A DNA stretch of 64,000 nt, taken from assembly GCF_000346465.2 (NCBI RefSeq), contig NC_034013.1, forward strand, positions 11,331,373 through 11,395,372. The letters run 5' to 3'. Shown one piece after another: positions 36,004 through 47,158 of the stretch. Position 1 is the first letter of the stretch. Each line of letters begins with the position of its first letter. A program made the position numbers and the translations under genes. The notes below the pieces were generated by a model that was not told the DNA's origin, searched no databases, and saw only the letters and a program-made list of their open reading frames with translations. The DNA is from Prunus persica (lineage: Eukaryota > Streptophyta > Magnoliopsida > Rosales > Rosaceae).

Positions 36004-36418
36004 GCGGAGTAGCTAAGCATCCAGGCGTCATCTTCAGCATATGGATTGCGACTAGCTAGTTCTTGATTTGTGACTTTTCTTATTCTTTTATTCTTTGTAT
36101 CTGTGTGGCGATTGGAATTGTTATAGAGTTATAATGATGTATTTGTTTTCGTTACCACTTCCCTGTAGTTATTTATTTCATGATGATCTATTCCTTGATA
36201 TTTACTTATTTATAGTCTGCTTCTTTCAAGTGCCCGAATTCTCTAATGGTGGGTGCAAGTAAATCCTCAAGTTATACGTATTTGTAAATGATGACAGTTG
36301 CCCAAATGCTGCAGCTACACTACCATGCAAAACAAATAAATGCACCAGGGGGCCTCACTACTTGACTCTATATGTTGCAAAGAAATCTCCAGTTTTGATA
36401 CCCAATTGATCATCAGCC

Positions 36419-36868
36419 ATGATGGAGCCTGACAAGTTCCCCATATTAGTACCTAAGAAAATGCACAACATGAAATGTTATGCATACATTGCTGCGTTTG
36501 CTGTGTTCCATACCTTAATCATACTGGCTTTTGGATTATTCGCGGTGCCAACTGAAGCTCCTACGGTCAGGGTGAGATCTGTGGCAATCCGAAGCCTAGA
36601 CTACTGTGCTTCAGATGAACCCTTCTTCAACATTACCCTGGTTGTTGAAGCTGCAATGAGGAACAAGAATTTTGGGCATTTTTGGTTTGATCCCAGCACA
36701 GCTAATGTCACATATGGGGGGTGTCATAGTGGTTAATGGAGACATAACCAAAGCAAGAGCCAGTGCTAGGAAGACAAGGATATAATGAATGTGATGACCA
36801 TTGAAGTGAGATCAGCTGGCGTACTATTAGATGGTGCCAGGGTTAGCAATGAGCTTAAGTTAAAATAA
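36419..36868 (+). pseudogene. LEA_2 pseudogene C2 (least damaged N-terminus)
   Basis: It keeps the N-terminus MMEPDKFPILVPKKMHNMKC in frame with the membrane helix and domain to NVTYGGCHSG, then stops at 36734-36736 because of a frameshift in the G-run. The other C copies lack 13 bp here. Later frames carry the remaining domain up to NELKLK. The C-terminal third is missing. It could still give a 105-residue truncated protein. Confidence 0.85.
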
Positions 36869-37141
36869 CAACAATGGCCTTGTAAATAAAAACCAAAATA
36901 ATATTATAGTTCTACAACAAATCCAAGTTTCCCACAAAGAAGAAAAATATATACCAAAGAATAATGAAATAACAAAATGATCCAATTAGTCTTGATCACT
37001 CCCAAAGCCACATATTAAACTAAACATGTGGCCAATAGCTAAATTTCCAAATTTGCAGTCCTTATAAAGTGCCTGAATTGCGACCCTCCGGCACTCACTG
37101 CCCACTTCCATTGTAAAGTTTGGACAACCTTTGTGAACAAA

Positions 37142-37505
37142 TCAAATGCTATGGTGCAGTCCCATTGTGGAAGACTTCCTCTTCTTCATGATGAACATCA
37201 ATTCCACCTCTACAGTCAATTTAGCTTGGCTGCTTAGCATCAAGACCCCATTCCTCCACTCACTGCCAGAATTGGAACTCTTCGGCAATGCGTTTGAATT
37301 CAAACTCACTGTGACATCAATCTTTTTGGTGGAACGCATTCCAGCCTTGCTATAGGATTCAGGAATAACAACTTGCCCCACAGCCAGGACTTGGTACGTA
37401 GCAGTGCCTGCATTGACTCTTCTGGCGCTTTAGCTCATCAGTGGATTGCAAAGACTCTCCATCACTTTTTGGATTTCCATTTGCTGGTGCCAATGGAGCC
37501 AGCAT
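37142..37505 (-). pseudogene. LEA_2 pseudogene D2
   Basis: Same structure as D1: the family N-terminus is joined to the C-terminal half with the membrane helix deleted, and frameshifts lie on both sides of the GQVVIPESYSKAG part. It shares with D3 the extra bases after CCCATTG near 37168 and the CTCCACTCACTGCC version. Confidence 0.85.
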
Positions 37506-37855
37506 TCTTTGATTTACTGGAAAGCTTTGGACTAGAAAATGTTCTTTTGATGTTTGGGTGTCTAGACTCTAGAGTGTAAAATGAATTGAGCGTGATATAC
37601 CTATATTTAGTTGTTTGTGTAACCAAACGCGCATCGTTAGAGGCTTTGGCTTATAGTCTTCTAGAGAGGGTCGATTAATTCCCATGAGGCGCTTATAACA
37701 ATAATAAATAATATATTCGAGCTTCTTTCTTGCAAGACGAAGTTCTTATGTCCAAATGCTAGCTTGGACTTCGTCAGTTTCACATTTTGAAAGGTGTCCA
37801 TAGGCGCAGCCGCGCAGCAAACATATAAATATAATAAGTATAGTAGAATAATAGT

Positions 37856-38509
37856 TGTGGGAGCAAATTTCCGTCCCACGAGAATATTCATCCAAGATTC
37901 CTTCGTCTTTTCCGTCTCTCTTTCTCCCTGCAAAACAGATCGGAGTAAAAGGACCACACCCGGGGGTGTTGGCCAAAGGCCCTCCGATGCCTAAGTTAGG
38001 TAGGGTATTTCAAGGAAAACCGGGTGGCCGGAGCCGTGTGTGGTGGCCGGAGCCTTGTGTGAGAGAGAGAAAGAGAGGAGGTGGCTAGGGTTTTTGAGAA
38101 ATAATTTATGCAGAGTTTCAGTAGGAATTTAGATGTACCTCAACCATTGTGTGTGGCTATGCTTTTATGGTAGTCTCGGAGGCTAGGGTTTCAGAGGAAT
38201 AATTCCGTAGATGGAAAGGAATTATTCCTCCCCGATTTGGAATTGATTTGATTAATTAGGGATTTGATTCATTAAGGTAAATCAAATACCTAATTGGGGT
38301 AGGTATCAAATCAATTCCTAACTTAAATAGGTAACTCCTCATTTAATTGGGAATTGGGGTAGGAATAGAATTAATTCTCGACCCGATTAGGTAATATTCT
38401 ATTTAATTGGGTAATCCCCAATTAAATTGAATAATTCCCAATTAGGTCAAATAATCCCCAAATAGAAGGAATTATTTGACATAGGGTTTGATTTAATTAG
38501 GTTCCCACA
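37856..38509 (-). repeat. LTR of the gypsy element (element 3' side)
   Basis: 654 bp, TGTGGG...CCCACA on the + strand. A G-rich tract (CCCCCC on the + strand, 38514-38519) lies just inside, where the polypurine tract belongs. Confidence 0.92.
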
Positions 38510-39388
38510 AATGCCCCCCAGCTTCTGCGTGGCGTGTGGTGGCATGTAGGAGATGTAAATTATCCGTTGGGCTGTCCAGCTGTAACTGGGCTTCCTTCGT
38601 GGACTTGGGCTCCCGAGTTGAGGAGGTGTTTGACTTGCCAATTTTATGAACTCCCAAGTTGGAAAGAGTTTGCGATTCCTTGTAGGTCAAGGAAGTTTTA
38701 TCCTTTAAATATGAGGCTCTCCCTTGCTTGTCTTCACACCGCAAGAAACACTACCCATATTCCAAAGAGAGGTTCTTTGAAAATCGTCTACTTGCCAAGG
38801 GAGAGAGTGTATCTTTAGGTATGATGTATATATGTACATATATATATATAAGTATATTTATATATATATTTTTCTTCTTAGCTGCGGGTCCAGCATGGGG
38901 AGCTTTGGCAGCAAGGTGAAGTGGTCTGCTAAGGGAGGCATGCGAGCTTGGTGTGCGCTGGTGAGCCAAGATGGCAGCAAGAGGTGCTGTCGCAAGCTTG
39001 GGTTCAACTAGAAGCGTGCCTGCTGCTGGCGAGCTCGGTGCGCACGGGTAGGCATGGCTAGACCAGGCGAACAGCTGGGCATGGCTGCTAGACCAGGCGA
39101 ACAGCTGGGCGCGTCTTGGGCCGCAGGGCTGGAGCGAACGGAGCAGGCCCGTGCTGGGATGGGATGCGAGCTGGGCCGGAGCGCGAACCGAGCTGGAGGC
39201 GCGAACTGGGCTACTGCGTCGATGGGCCGCGTGTGCTGTGCGCCAAGTGGGCTCGGGCTGGCAGGCGCTGGGCTCCTCTGCAGATCGGGCTGCAGCTTGC
39301 TGGACCCTTTTTTGCTGCTTTTTTTTTTTTTGGTTCACGAACTAGGAATTTTAACGCAATTCTCTTCGCTATTTTTTGCAGCTGCTCA
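38510..39388 (+). other. Leader region of the antisense gene
   Basis: A likely 5' leader with a possible intron. The donor TTTAG|GTATGATG at 38819 and the acceptor TTTTTTGCAG|CTGCTC ending at 39381 would remove a GC-rich stretch and an AT microsatellite (38838-38870) just before the ATG. TTTAAATA near 38704 is a possible TATA box. The GC-rich open frames inside (39054-39345) look accidental. All of this is inference from sequence signals. Confidence 0.4.
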
Positions 39389-41664
39389 ATGACCATGTCT
39401 TCTGAAAGAAAGAGCCGATCACCAAGCTCACAAGTGCCCTTGTACCTGTGGGGCGGTTCTCAAGTTCCCAAAGAGAAGTTTGTGGCCAATTGGCACCGTG
39501 TCACCACCGAGGCCCAGTTCAAAACGTGGCGTGCCCTTTTCAACTCCCTATACCCAAGGATGTGCATGTCAAGTTGGCAGAGCCCTCATCTGATAGTATA
39601 CCTCGTGCGGATTCGAACAATCCAGGCGCCAGGATTATCACGTTCCGCCCCTTCTATTTCTCGCTGGGTTTCACGTTACCGCTGTCGAAATTTTTCAGGG
39701 AGGTGTTCTGCGCCATGGAATGTGCCCAGAGCCAGTGTACTCCGAATGTTTATCGGGCGGTCATCTGCTTTGAAAATTTGAGCCGCTTCTTCAAGCTGGA
39801 TTTGACCGTGCAGGAGTTCTTCTACTTCTTCGAGGTGAGACGCTTCGAGAAATATGCCCAACTTCGCGCACGCGAACCCAAGTTGTTTGACAGTTTGAGT
39901 CAGGGCGATCATGTGTGGAGCAAGGATGTGCTGGAGGTCAGCGGCAGATAGGAAGGGGAGGTTGGCGACGGTCCACTCGTTCCTCTCACCTACTGCGATG
40001 GTAAGTCGCATCCCTCTGATCTGCTACTGTTGCCATGGAATTCTTTGCTGTGTCTGACTAACTTTTGTCTCATTCTTGCAGATGATGCCATCCAAAAGAA
40101 GCTCGTTCTCGACCCGGACATGACGAAGGTTCGACAAACTTTGAGCATCCCCGCCAAGTTTCGTGAATGGCGCTGGCTGCTGAGCGAACATCGGAAGGAA
40201 GTCGGTGGCCTGCCCCCTGTTGAAGATATCGAAAGGTGGAAGTCGCGCTGCTTGGAGCTAAGTGACTTGCCAGTTGAGCGGGAGGAGTCATCGACTGAGT
40301 CCCTCGAGGGTGGGAAAGCGTGCAGTAGCTCTGCTCGAGATGAAGCTGCAGTTTCACGATCAGTGGATACGTCTCCACAGCGAAGACAGCCGAGATCTTC
40401 TCTTGCCACGAACAAGTCTTCTACAAGGGAGGTCTCGCCTGCTCTGAAGGCCCATACGGGAGTTGCTTCTGCCTCGTCTGCCGGGATCAAACTCCTCGTC
40501 AGCGCGAACAGCAAGAAGGCCAACAGCATGCAGGAGGTTCGGGAAATTCTGCTCAAGTCTTTGCCCGTACTGCCTAAGACCCGTGATCTGCCATGCAAGG
40601 AAGCCGCTGGGAAGCAAGGTTTGGGTCGTCCGTGCCGATCTGGGAATCAAGCTGAGAGGACTGTACCTCTGCCTAGCAACCACGACTCATCTGCGGGGCC
40701 ACGAACAGTCAAGCGCAGGGCTGACTCAATGTTGCAAGTTACAGTCAAAAGAGCTAAAGAGTCGTCTGCTCGAGCGAAGAGTCCTCCAATTGCACGAACT
40801 GCCGGTTCGAGAACTGGTGATAGCTCTGCTGGGGGCGAGCCAGTGTCTGATCTGCTGAAAATAGCCTTTCTGTCAAGTCCATCTGCTTGCACTAGGCTAG
40901 TTGATCACATGTATCGAGCTGGTGACCTTTGTGCTTTCTCGAGCCTTCCCTTGGATAAGCAAGAAGAAGCTGCCATGTATCACCTTCAAAAAGGAATGGT
41001 TTTTGCTGTTGGGGCCATGCGGAACTCGCGTAATGTTGCCCCCTCTTCTGCCCTGCTCGACGAGCTGGTGAAGAAGAATTCCGACCTGACTGACAAGCTC
41101 TCGAACTAGCGGATTCGCCATGATGCGAGGATTTCTGAGATGAAGGAGAGTATGTCCGTGCTCAAGAGTTCAGTTGGCCAAAAGGATGGTGAACTCAAGT
41201 CTTTTATGGCTACCCTGCTCGAACGCAAGGAAGCCTACTTCTGCCTCGAACGTAAGCATGCTGCTTTGGCCCAGGATCGTGACAAACTGCTGGTCAAGTT
41301 TGATACCCATGTGGAAGCCACGGAGGCATCCAAGCAAGAGATGGCTGCTAATGCGTACAAGCTGGGATACCTGGATTGCCAGAATGGTGCTTCTCCTTGC
41401 TGCCCTCTCGAAGATGATGACGGTGAGCAGTCTGGTCTTGACCTGCCCCCCGCTCAGAGTGAGCAGGTGGATGTTGTGGATGCAGAAGCAGTTGAAGAGC
41501 AGATAGTAGATGAAGCTGCAATTGAGGAAGACAAACACCAGGGTGGGTCAGCTGATGAGGCTAAGGCGGATGCGAAGGGGCAGGCAGCCGAGGCGGTTGA
41601 GCAAGTTGTGCCGGTTGGGCAGAATGAGGTTGTTGCCAGTGCAGTTGAGGATGTGATCGGCTAA
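39389..41664 (+). pseudogene. Antisense accessory gene of the gypsy element
   Basis: A long gene on the strand opposite to gag-pol, of the type found as 'putative plant transposon protein' (Transposase_28-like N-terminal domain, as I recall that family). Exon 1 (39389-40000) starts MTMSSERKSRSPSSQVPLYL and has FRPFYFSLGFTLPLSKFF and FENLSRFFKLDLTVQEFFYF. An 81-bp intron (40001-40081, GTAAGT...TTGCAG) follows in frame. Exon 2 has AKFREWRWLLSEHRKEVGG, a long Ser/Lys/Arg-rich middle, then KSMSVLKSSV-type coiled coil and an acidic C-terminus. Breaks: a one-base frameshift near 39550, TAG at 39949-39951 (where Trp is expected) and TAG at 41107-41109. Without these it would be about 730 residues. 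Confidence 0.75.
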
Positions 41665-41859
41665 GGGTCACCTGCTGAAGTTCTCTAGTAGTTGTAGTTC
41701 ATTTTTGCTATTTTTGAACTTTGTTATTTTCTTTCAATAAGTGGTCTTTGGTTGACCATCTTACTTCTTGTTGAACTTGGCTGATTGGCCGCTTTGTTAT
41801 GGAATTTTCAGTTGTCTTTCGAACTTCAATTCTCATTGTATCTTGTAAGTGTGTGTCCG

Positions 41860-42240
41860 GAGACATAGCACTTGGAAGACATAGCACTTGAAAGACACTC
41901 AATTGAGTTTGTACTTGTGAAGTAGCTTGCCTGCAATGGAGATAAGGCTCATCGCCTGTGTGTGTATGTCGGGGACATAACGCTTGAAAAGGACTCCATT
42001 GAGTTTGTGCTCCGGGGAGCAGCTTGCCTGCAATGGAGATAAGGCTTGCCGCCTGTGTGCGTATGTCGGGGACGTAACGCTTGAAAAAGACTCCATTGAG
42101 TTTGTGCTCCGGGGAGCAGCTTGCCTGCAATGGAGATAATGCTTGTCGCCTGTGTGCGTATGTCGGGGACATAGCGCTTGAAAAATACTCCATTGAGTTT
42201 GTGCTCCGGGTAGCAGCTTGTCTGCAATGTAAGGCTTGTC
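41860..42240. repeat. Tandem repeat, unit about 97 bp, ~4 copies
   Basis: Units begin GTATGTCGGGGACATA at 41963, 42061 and 42158, with a degenerate copy before and a partial one after. They lie between the integrase remnant and the end of the antisense gene. Confidence 0.9.
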
Positions 42241-42279
42241 GCCTGCTAGGAGTCGAGCTGGTAAGCGAAGAGCTTCATG

Positions 42280-42700
42280 GATAGTATCTCCGAAGGTGGT
42301 GGGCATTCCATTGTCTTGGAATTTCCTTCCCTTCTAGAGTGTCGAGGGTGTAACTTCCTCTGCCCCCAGATTGGCTGATCATGTAGGGGCCTTCCCAGTT
42401 TGGCTTCATCTTCTTTGACACTTGCCTCGTTTCTGCGAGAAAGCTGCGAAATGAGCTTCTCCAATTTTTGGGTAGCGAGTCTCTGCATCGAGGAGAGCTT
42501 TTAACGTATAGAATATCGGATGTTGGGCCCCAAGTTCTTCTCGGATGAGAGCTGAGCTGACGGCCGAGTCGGACACTGTCAGGGGCTTGCTGGCAGGGTT
42601 GACATGGAGGCGGTGGCAGATGATGTTTGGGTCGATGCCGGGCATGTCAGATGGTCATCACGCGAACATGTCTTTGTTGTTTTGGAGGAAGGTGGTAAGC
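42280..42700 (-). pseudogene. Collapsed gypsy pol: RT start, RNase H and integrase end
   Basis: Three short pieces lie side by side on the - strand. The RT beginning has MPGIDPNIICHRLHVNP. It runs straight into RNase H-type DSAVSSALIREELGAQHP and ALLDAETRYPKI. Then, in another frame, comes the integrase C-terminal end: KPNWEGPYMISQSGGRGSY, TLDTLEGK and WNAHHLRRYYP. The RT catalytic part, most of RNase H and the integrase core are deleted. Confidence 0.88.
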
Positions 42701-42724
42701 TCCACCTTCTCGTCTGGGCTTAGG

Positions 42725-43270
42725 TGCGAGCCGATCCGCGCTTTCTTATCTAGTTGGTTAGGATTGAGGGGTACTAACTCAACGTCTTCCTCAGGCTTCC
42801 AACCTTCTTCAAGGGAGCCTTCCTGGCGGATTCCCTCATCTCGATCCTTCTTGTTTGGATTCTGGCGCGAGCCGATCTGCGCTTCTTTGTCTGGCTGGCC
42901 AAGATCAAGGGGTACTAACTCAACGTCATCATCAGACTTCCAACCCTTTTCAGGGAGTCTTCCGGGCGGATTCCCTCGCCTTGATCCTTCTTGTTTGGAT
43001 TCTGGCGCGAGCCGATCTGCGCTTCTTTGTCTGGCTGGCCAAGATCGGGGGTACTAACTCAACGTCATCCTCAGACTTCCAACCCTTTTCAGGGGAGTCT
43101 TCCGGGGGGGTTCCCTCACCTTGATCCTTCTTGTTTGGATTCTGGCGCGAGCCGATCTGCGCTTCTTTGTCTGGCTGGCCAAGATCAGGGGGTACTAACT
43201 CAACGTCATCCTCAGACTTCCAACCCTTTTCAGGGGAGTCTTCCGGGCGGATTCCCTCGCCTTGATCATG
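42725..43270 (-). repeat. Tandem repeat in pol linker, unit about 140 bp, 4 copies
   Basis: GCGAGCCGATC begins units at 42725, 42867, 43007 and 43147. On the - strand they encode SPEKGWKSEDDVELVPPDLG-like repeats in the linker between protease and RT. Units of 140 bp shift the frame from copy to copy, so the linker cannot be read through. Confidence 0.9.
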
Positions 43271-43282
43271 GCTCATTAATTG

Positions 43283-43912
43283 CTATTGTGGGGTAACAGC
43301 TCCCTTCTCATTCGAGCTTGCTTGTCTGCTGGGAGCGCTTCGTGCCTTGTTGGCAGCTTGCATTATTGGTGTGAACTGCAACTGCTTGCTCTTCTTGAGT
43401 CCGTGAGCTGTGCATCTTCTTGCCATGGCTTGGTCACTATTGATCTGCCCGATTCCGCCTCCAGGGATGGGGTAGCGAATCCTCTGGTGTAGAGCAGATG
43501 TGATGGCCTCGATCTTGCTGATCCACGGTCGGCCCAAGATTCCGTTGTACGGGGAGATCTCGTCGATGACCATGAAGGTTTGCGAGCAGACTACTGGGGG
43601 TGAGTGGACGTCAAGGTCGACCAGTCCAACAGTGATTGATGTGGCCCCATTGAAGCCAGTGAGCGACCTGGCGAGTTTGCTAATCTTGGGCTCCAATCCC
43701 ATCTGTTGGATGACAGATAGTTGCAGGATGTTGGCTGCGCTGCCCTCATCCACATGAACTCGCTCGATCACAGCTTGTTTAATCTGAATGCAGATGACTA
43801 GGGCGTCATTATGCGGTAGGTCAAGCCCGATCAAGTCTTTCTTCTGGAAACCAATGATGGGTGTATCCACGATAACTGGTACTCCTGTTGTGACTTGGGA
43901 GACATAAGTCGC
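43283..43912 (-). pseudogene. Gypsy aspartic protease region
   Basis: The - strand frame has VDEGSAANILQLSVIQQMGL (active-site region; DEGS where DTGS or DSGS is usual), SLTGFNGATSITVGLVDLDV and YNGILGRPWISKIEAITS. These are typical of the retroviral-type protease of Tat/Ogre-like gypsy elements. The frame is 195 codons from the first Met; weaker similarity runs on upstream to the stop near 43913. It is separated from gag by stops. Confidence 0.8.
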
Positions 43913-43964
43913 CTACGCGATCTTCCTTTTGTGCTCCTTGGTGGTCAGCCTGGACTCTTGAGAG

Positions 43965-46172
43965 TCAGCTAGAATGGTGTTGATTCGAATGACCTTTTTG
44001 GGGAGGTTCCTTGGCTGCCGCATCACGATCCTCGATTTGTTGGATGGCCTTCTTTGCGACGAATTCTGTGCAAAGACCTTCTCTGACCAGCTCCTCAATA
44101 TGCCTTTTCCAAGCATTGCAATTGTTGGTGTAATGACCGTGCTCCCCGTGGAATGCGCAGTATTTACTGGTGTCCCTCTTAGAGGGGTCTCCTTTCATGG
44201 GTGGCGGTCTCCTCACCCATGGCTTGTCCTTCACTTGAGCCAGGATCTGATGAATTGGGATAGCGAACTCAGTGAAGGTCCCTATTTCTGAGCTTCCCTC
44301 TCTGGGCCGCGATCTGCCCTTATCTCGGGCTTTTTGCTCGAACTGGTTGCTCTTTTGGCTTGCCTGCTTCGTCGAGTGATCAACTTGCTTGCTGGCTTTC
44401 TTTGCGGCGATTCAATCATCGTCCCAAAGTGCGTAGCGTTCTGCCGTCGCGAACACTTCTGCCAAGGTTTGACTTGGTGTTATGGCCAGTTCCCGGTATA
44501 GCTCGTGCTCGGTTGGCAAGCCCTTCTTGCAAGCTGAGGATGCAACTTGGTCATTGCATCCTATGATGTTATAGGCCTTTTCATCCTTTGTGAAGATGAA
44601 GGCCAACTCCTTAAAGTTTCCTATCGACGCAGACGGTAGAGTGTGGAACCAGTCTTGAGCTGCTCCTCGCAGGGTCATCGCGAGCACTTTGCACATCAGG
44701 GCATCGTCTGCCTTGTACAGGATCATGGCGCTCTTGAAGTGCCTCAAATGGCTCTCAGGGTCAGAGTCCTCTTTGAATGGAGTGATGGATGGCGTTGTGA
44801 ACCGCTTCGGTGGAGGAGCTCGTTCCACTTTGTCGGTAAAGGGCGAGCAGTCAACTCGATCAATTTCCTTATGCAGGGCCTCCTCCGTTCTTCCTTTAAG
44901 TTGGAGAGCTTGGAGTCGGTCATTTACTAGCTTCTCGACGTCCTCTGCTCGCAGGACTGGAGTCTCGGGCCGGCATCTTCGGTGCCTCGAGCGCGACCGG
45001 CTAACTTCTTCCTCGGTCCCCAAGGGTCGATCCCCTTGAGTGTTCTGCCCGTGGGGCAGATTAGGAGATTGAGCTTGTGAGGATTCCTCTACATCTTGTC
45101 GCCGCGTGTTGGTCATAGAGCAGGTTGGTGGGCGTCGATCATCATCTTCTGCCCGCAAGGAGGGTTGTTCAGGTCGACGTCTTTGGTGTCTCGAGCGTGA
45201 CTGGCTAACTTCTTCCTCGGTTCCCAAGGGTCAATCCCCTTGGGTGCCCTGCCCGTGGGGCAGATTAGGAGATTGAGCTTGTGAGGATTCCTCTACAGCT
45301 TGTCGCCGCGTGTTGGCCCTCGAGCGGGTTGGTGGGCGTCGGTCGTTGCGCTCGTCACGCGACTGCTCAAGAACTCGAGCTCCTTGTGGGCCCAAGCGGG
45401 CGTGGACATTAGACTGCGGGCCTAGCCTGTCGAGCACATTGGTTCTTGGTCCTAGCCTCGAACGGCTCAGAGTACGGCTCGCGACTGTCTGCGTCTCATC
45501 TGCTCGATCTCGATCTCTCCTCCGCCGGTTTGCCCTTGTCTCTGGGACCTCTCGAACTGCTTGCCGACATGCTGGTGTGCCCTCATCTCCTCGTCACGGG
45601 GTTCAAGGTTAGGGCCTTGATTCAAGTTGATCTACCTAAGTAGCTGGTCAATCAGGTTGTTTTGATCATCGACCTTCTGTGTGAGTTGATCGACCCGTGA
45701 GTTAAGGTCCACCTGACTGCGCGGGTCAAGTAGAGTGCTGTGCATCGGGCCCAACGGCAAATGGGCTAGGGCTCCATTAGACGCGTACACAGGTGCATAT
45801 GTCGAGTGTGATCGCAGAGGAGGGAGAGAATGGATCTGCTCCAAGACGGGGATGACGTCGGAGTAGCCATGGGGCTGAGCAGCAAATCCGGTAGTTGAGT
45901 GGTGTGGCTGCTGCTGTGCTACGACGGCAAGACAGCGAGGCAGAGCAGCTCCTGTAATCAGCGCTGGCAACTGCAAGGCTGTGGAGGTCCCGGGGTCATG
46001 TGGTGGCTGTTCTGCAATTCCAGCAGCTGAATGCGGCTGCAAAGCACTGGAGGACGACTGCAAGGCGTTGGCAGCCACGATTCCGTGCGGTTGCATTGAG
46101 GTTTCCACCACGAAACCATGAGATGGGTCCATCGTGGTGGCGTTACTCTTCGTACGTCTTGTATCAACCATG
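43965..46172 (-). pseudogene. Gypsy gag, broken
   Basis: The ATG at 46172 gives MVDTRRTKSNATTMDPSHGF, a Pro/His/Ala-rich N-terminus and VDQLTQKVDDQNNLIDQLLR, then a stop at 45632. Further pieces: an Arg/Ser-rich region containing a 204-bp duplication (45001 and 45205), and the capsid-like domain (44412-44800) with HFKSAMILYKADDALMCKV, AAQDWFHTLP and TLAEVFATAERYALWDDD. Then comes a zinc-knuckle-like CAFHGEHGHYTNNC (CX2-HX4-type spacing variant) at about 44110-44165. Several stops and frameshifts separate the parts. Confidence 0.85.
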
Positions 46173-46229
46173 GTTGTCCGAAAAAATGTGTGAAAGATGG
46201 ATTTAGAGCACGCTTTGAATATATCTCGT

Positions 46230-46251
46230 GCTCTCAATGAAAGCACCAATT
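46230..46251 (-). other. Primer-binding-site region of the gypsy element
   Basis: Directly inside the element's 5' LTR the - strand reads TTGGTGCTTTCATTGAGAGC, a string often found at this place in plant gypsy elements. The tRNA primer is not assigned. Confidence 0.55.
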
Positions 46252-46906
46252 TGTTTGTGCAAATAATCTTACGGGAGAATATTCGTCCAAGATTCCTTCG
46301 TCTTCTCCGCCTCTCTTTCTCCCTGCAAAATAAATCGGAGTAAAAGGACCACACCCGGGGGGTGTTGGCCAAATGCCCTCCGATGCCTAAGTTAGGTAGG
46401 GTATTTCAAGGAAAACCGAGTGGCCGGAGCAGTATGTGGTGGCCGGAGCCTTGTGTGAGAGAGGGAAAGAGAGGAGGTGGCTAGGGTTTTTGAGAAATAA
46501 TTTATGCAGAGTTTCAGTAGGAATTTAGACGTACCTCAACCATTGTGTGTGGCTATGCTTTTATAGTAGTTTCGGATGCTAAGGTTTCAGAGGAATAATT
46601 CCGCAGATGGAAAGGAATTATTCCTCCCCGATTTGGAATTGATTTGATTAATTAGGGATTTGATTCATTAAGGTAAATCAAATGCCTAATTGGGGTAGGT
46701 ATCAAATCAATTCCTAACTTAAATAGGTAACTCCTCATTTAATTGGGAATTGGGGTAGGAATAGAATTAATTCTCGACCCGATTAGGTAATATTCTATTT
46801 AATTGGGTAATTCCCAATTAAATTGAATAATTCCCAATTAGGTCAAATAATTCCCAAATGAAAGGAATTATTTGACCTAGGGTTTTGATTTAATTAGGTT
46901 CCCACA
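46252..46906 (-). repeat. LTR of the gypsy element (element 5' side)
   Basis: 655 bp and very similar to 37856-38509 except in the first ~25 bp on the + side. It ends CCCACA and is followed by the ATAGT target duplication. Confidence 0.92.
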
Positions 46907-47031
46907 ATAGTAATGGTTCTGGAAGTCAATAAACTACAACCCAATTAATTATTTGTGCGTTTTGATTCCAATTTCCAGTAAGTTTACACCGTAGATATTA
47001 TTCATGCAATTAACTCATTGACCAAATTGTC

Positions 47032-47039
47032 TATAAATA
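47032..47039 (+). promoter_or_regulatory. TATA box of B2
   Basis: TATAAATA with a W-box core just before it. The gypsy LTR ends 125 bp upstream, so distal promoter parts present in B1 and B3 are displaced by 9 kb. Confidence 0.75.
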
Positions 47040-47158
47040 CCCCACAGCACTCACCATTGATGCTATTACTCAACAGTTCATATTTTACAGAACGAAACAG
47101 AGAAAAAGCAGAGCATTTTCTTTTGAAGCTTTCCTTCCTTCCACTAAAAGAAATCAAC

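Larger units (their letters stand above)
37856..46906 (-). mobile_element. Ty3/gypsy (Tat/Ogre-like) element with antisense gene
   Basis: 9051 bp, with flanking ATAGT on both sides (37851-37855 and 46907-46911). The LTRs lie at 37856-38509 and 46252-46906. Gag and pol run on the - strand, so the right LTR is the element's 5' LTR. The gag and protease types, the large size and the extra antisense gene fit the Tat/Ogre group. RT, RNase H and integrase survive only as short fused scraps, so it cannot move on its own. It is absent from units 1 and 3. Confidence 0.93.

Noticed and set aside
39054..39345. GC-rich overlapping frames on both strands within the gypsy element
   Set aside because: Low-complexity Gly/Arg/Ala-rich translations in a likely intron; no domain.
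41860..42240. CRISPR-like look of regular repeats
   Set aside because: The units are contiguous tandem copies of ~97 bp with no unique spacers, inside a plant retrotransposon.
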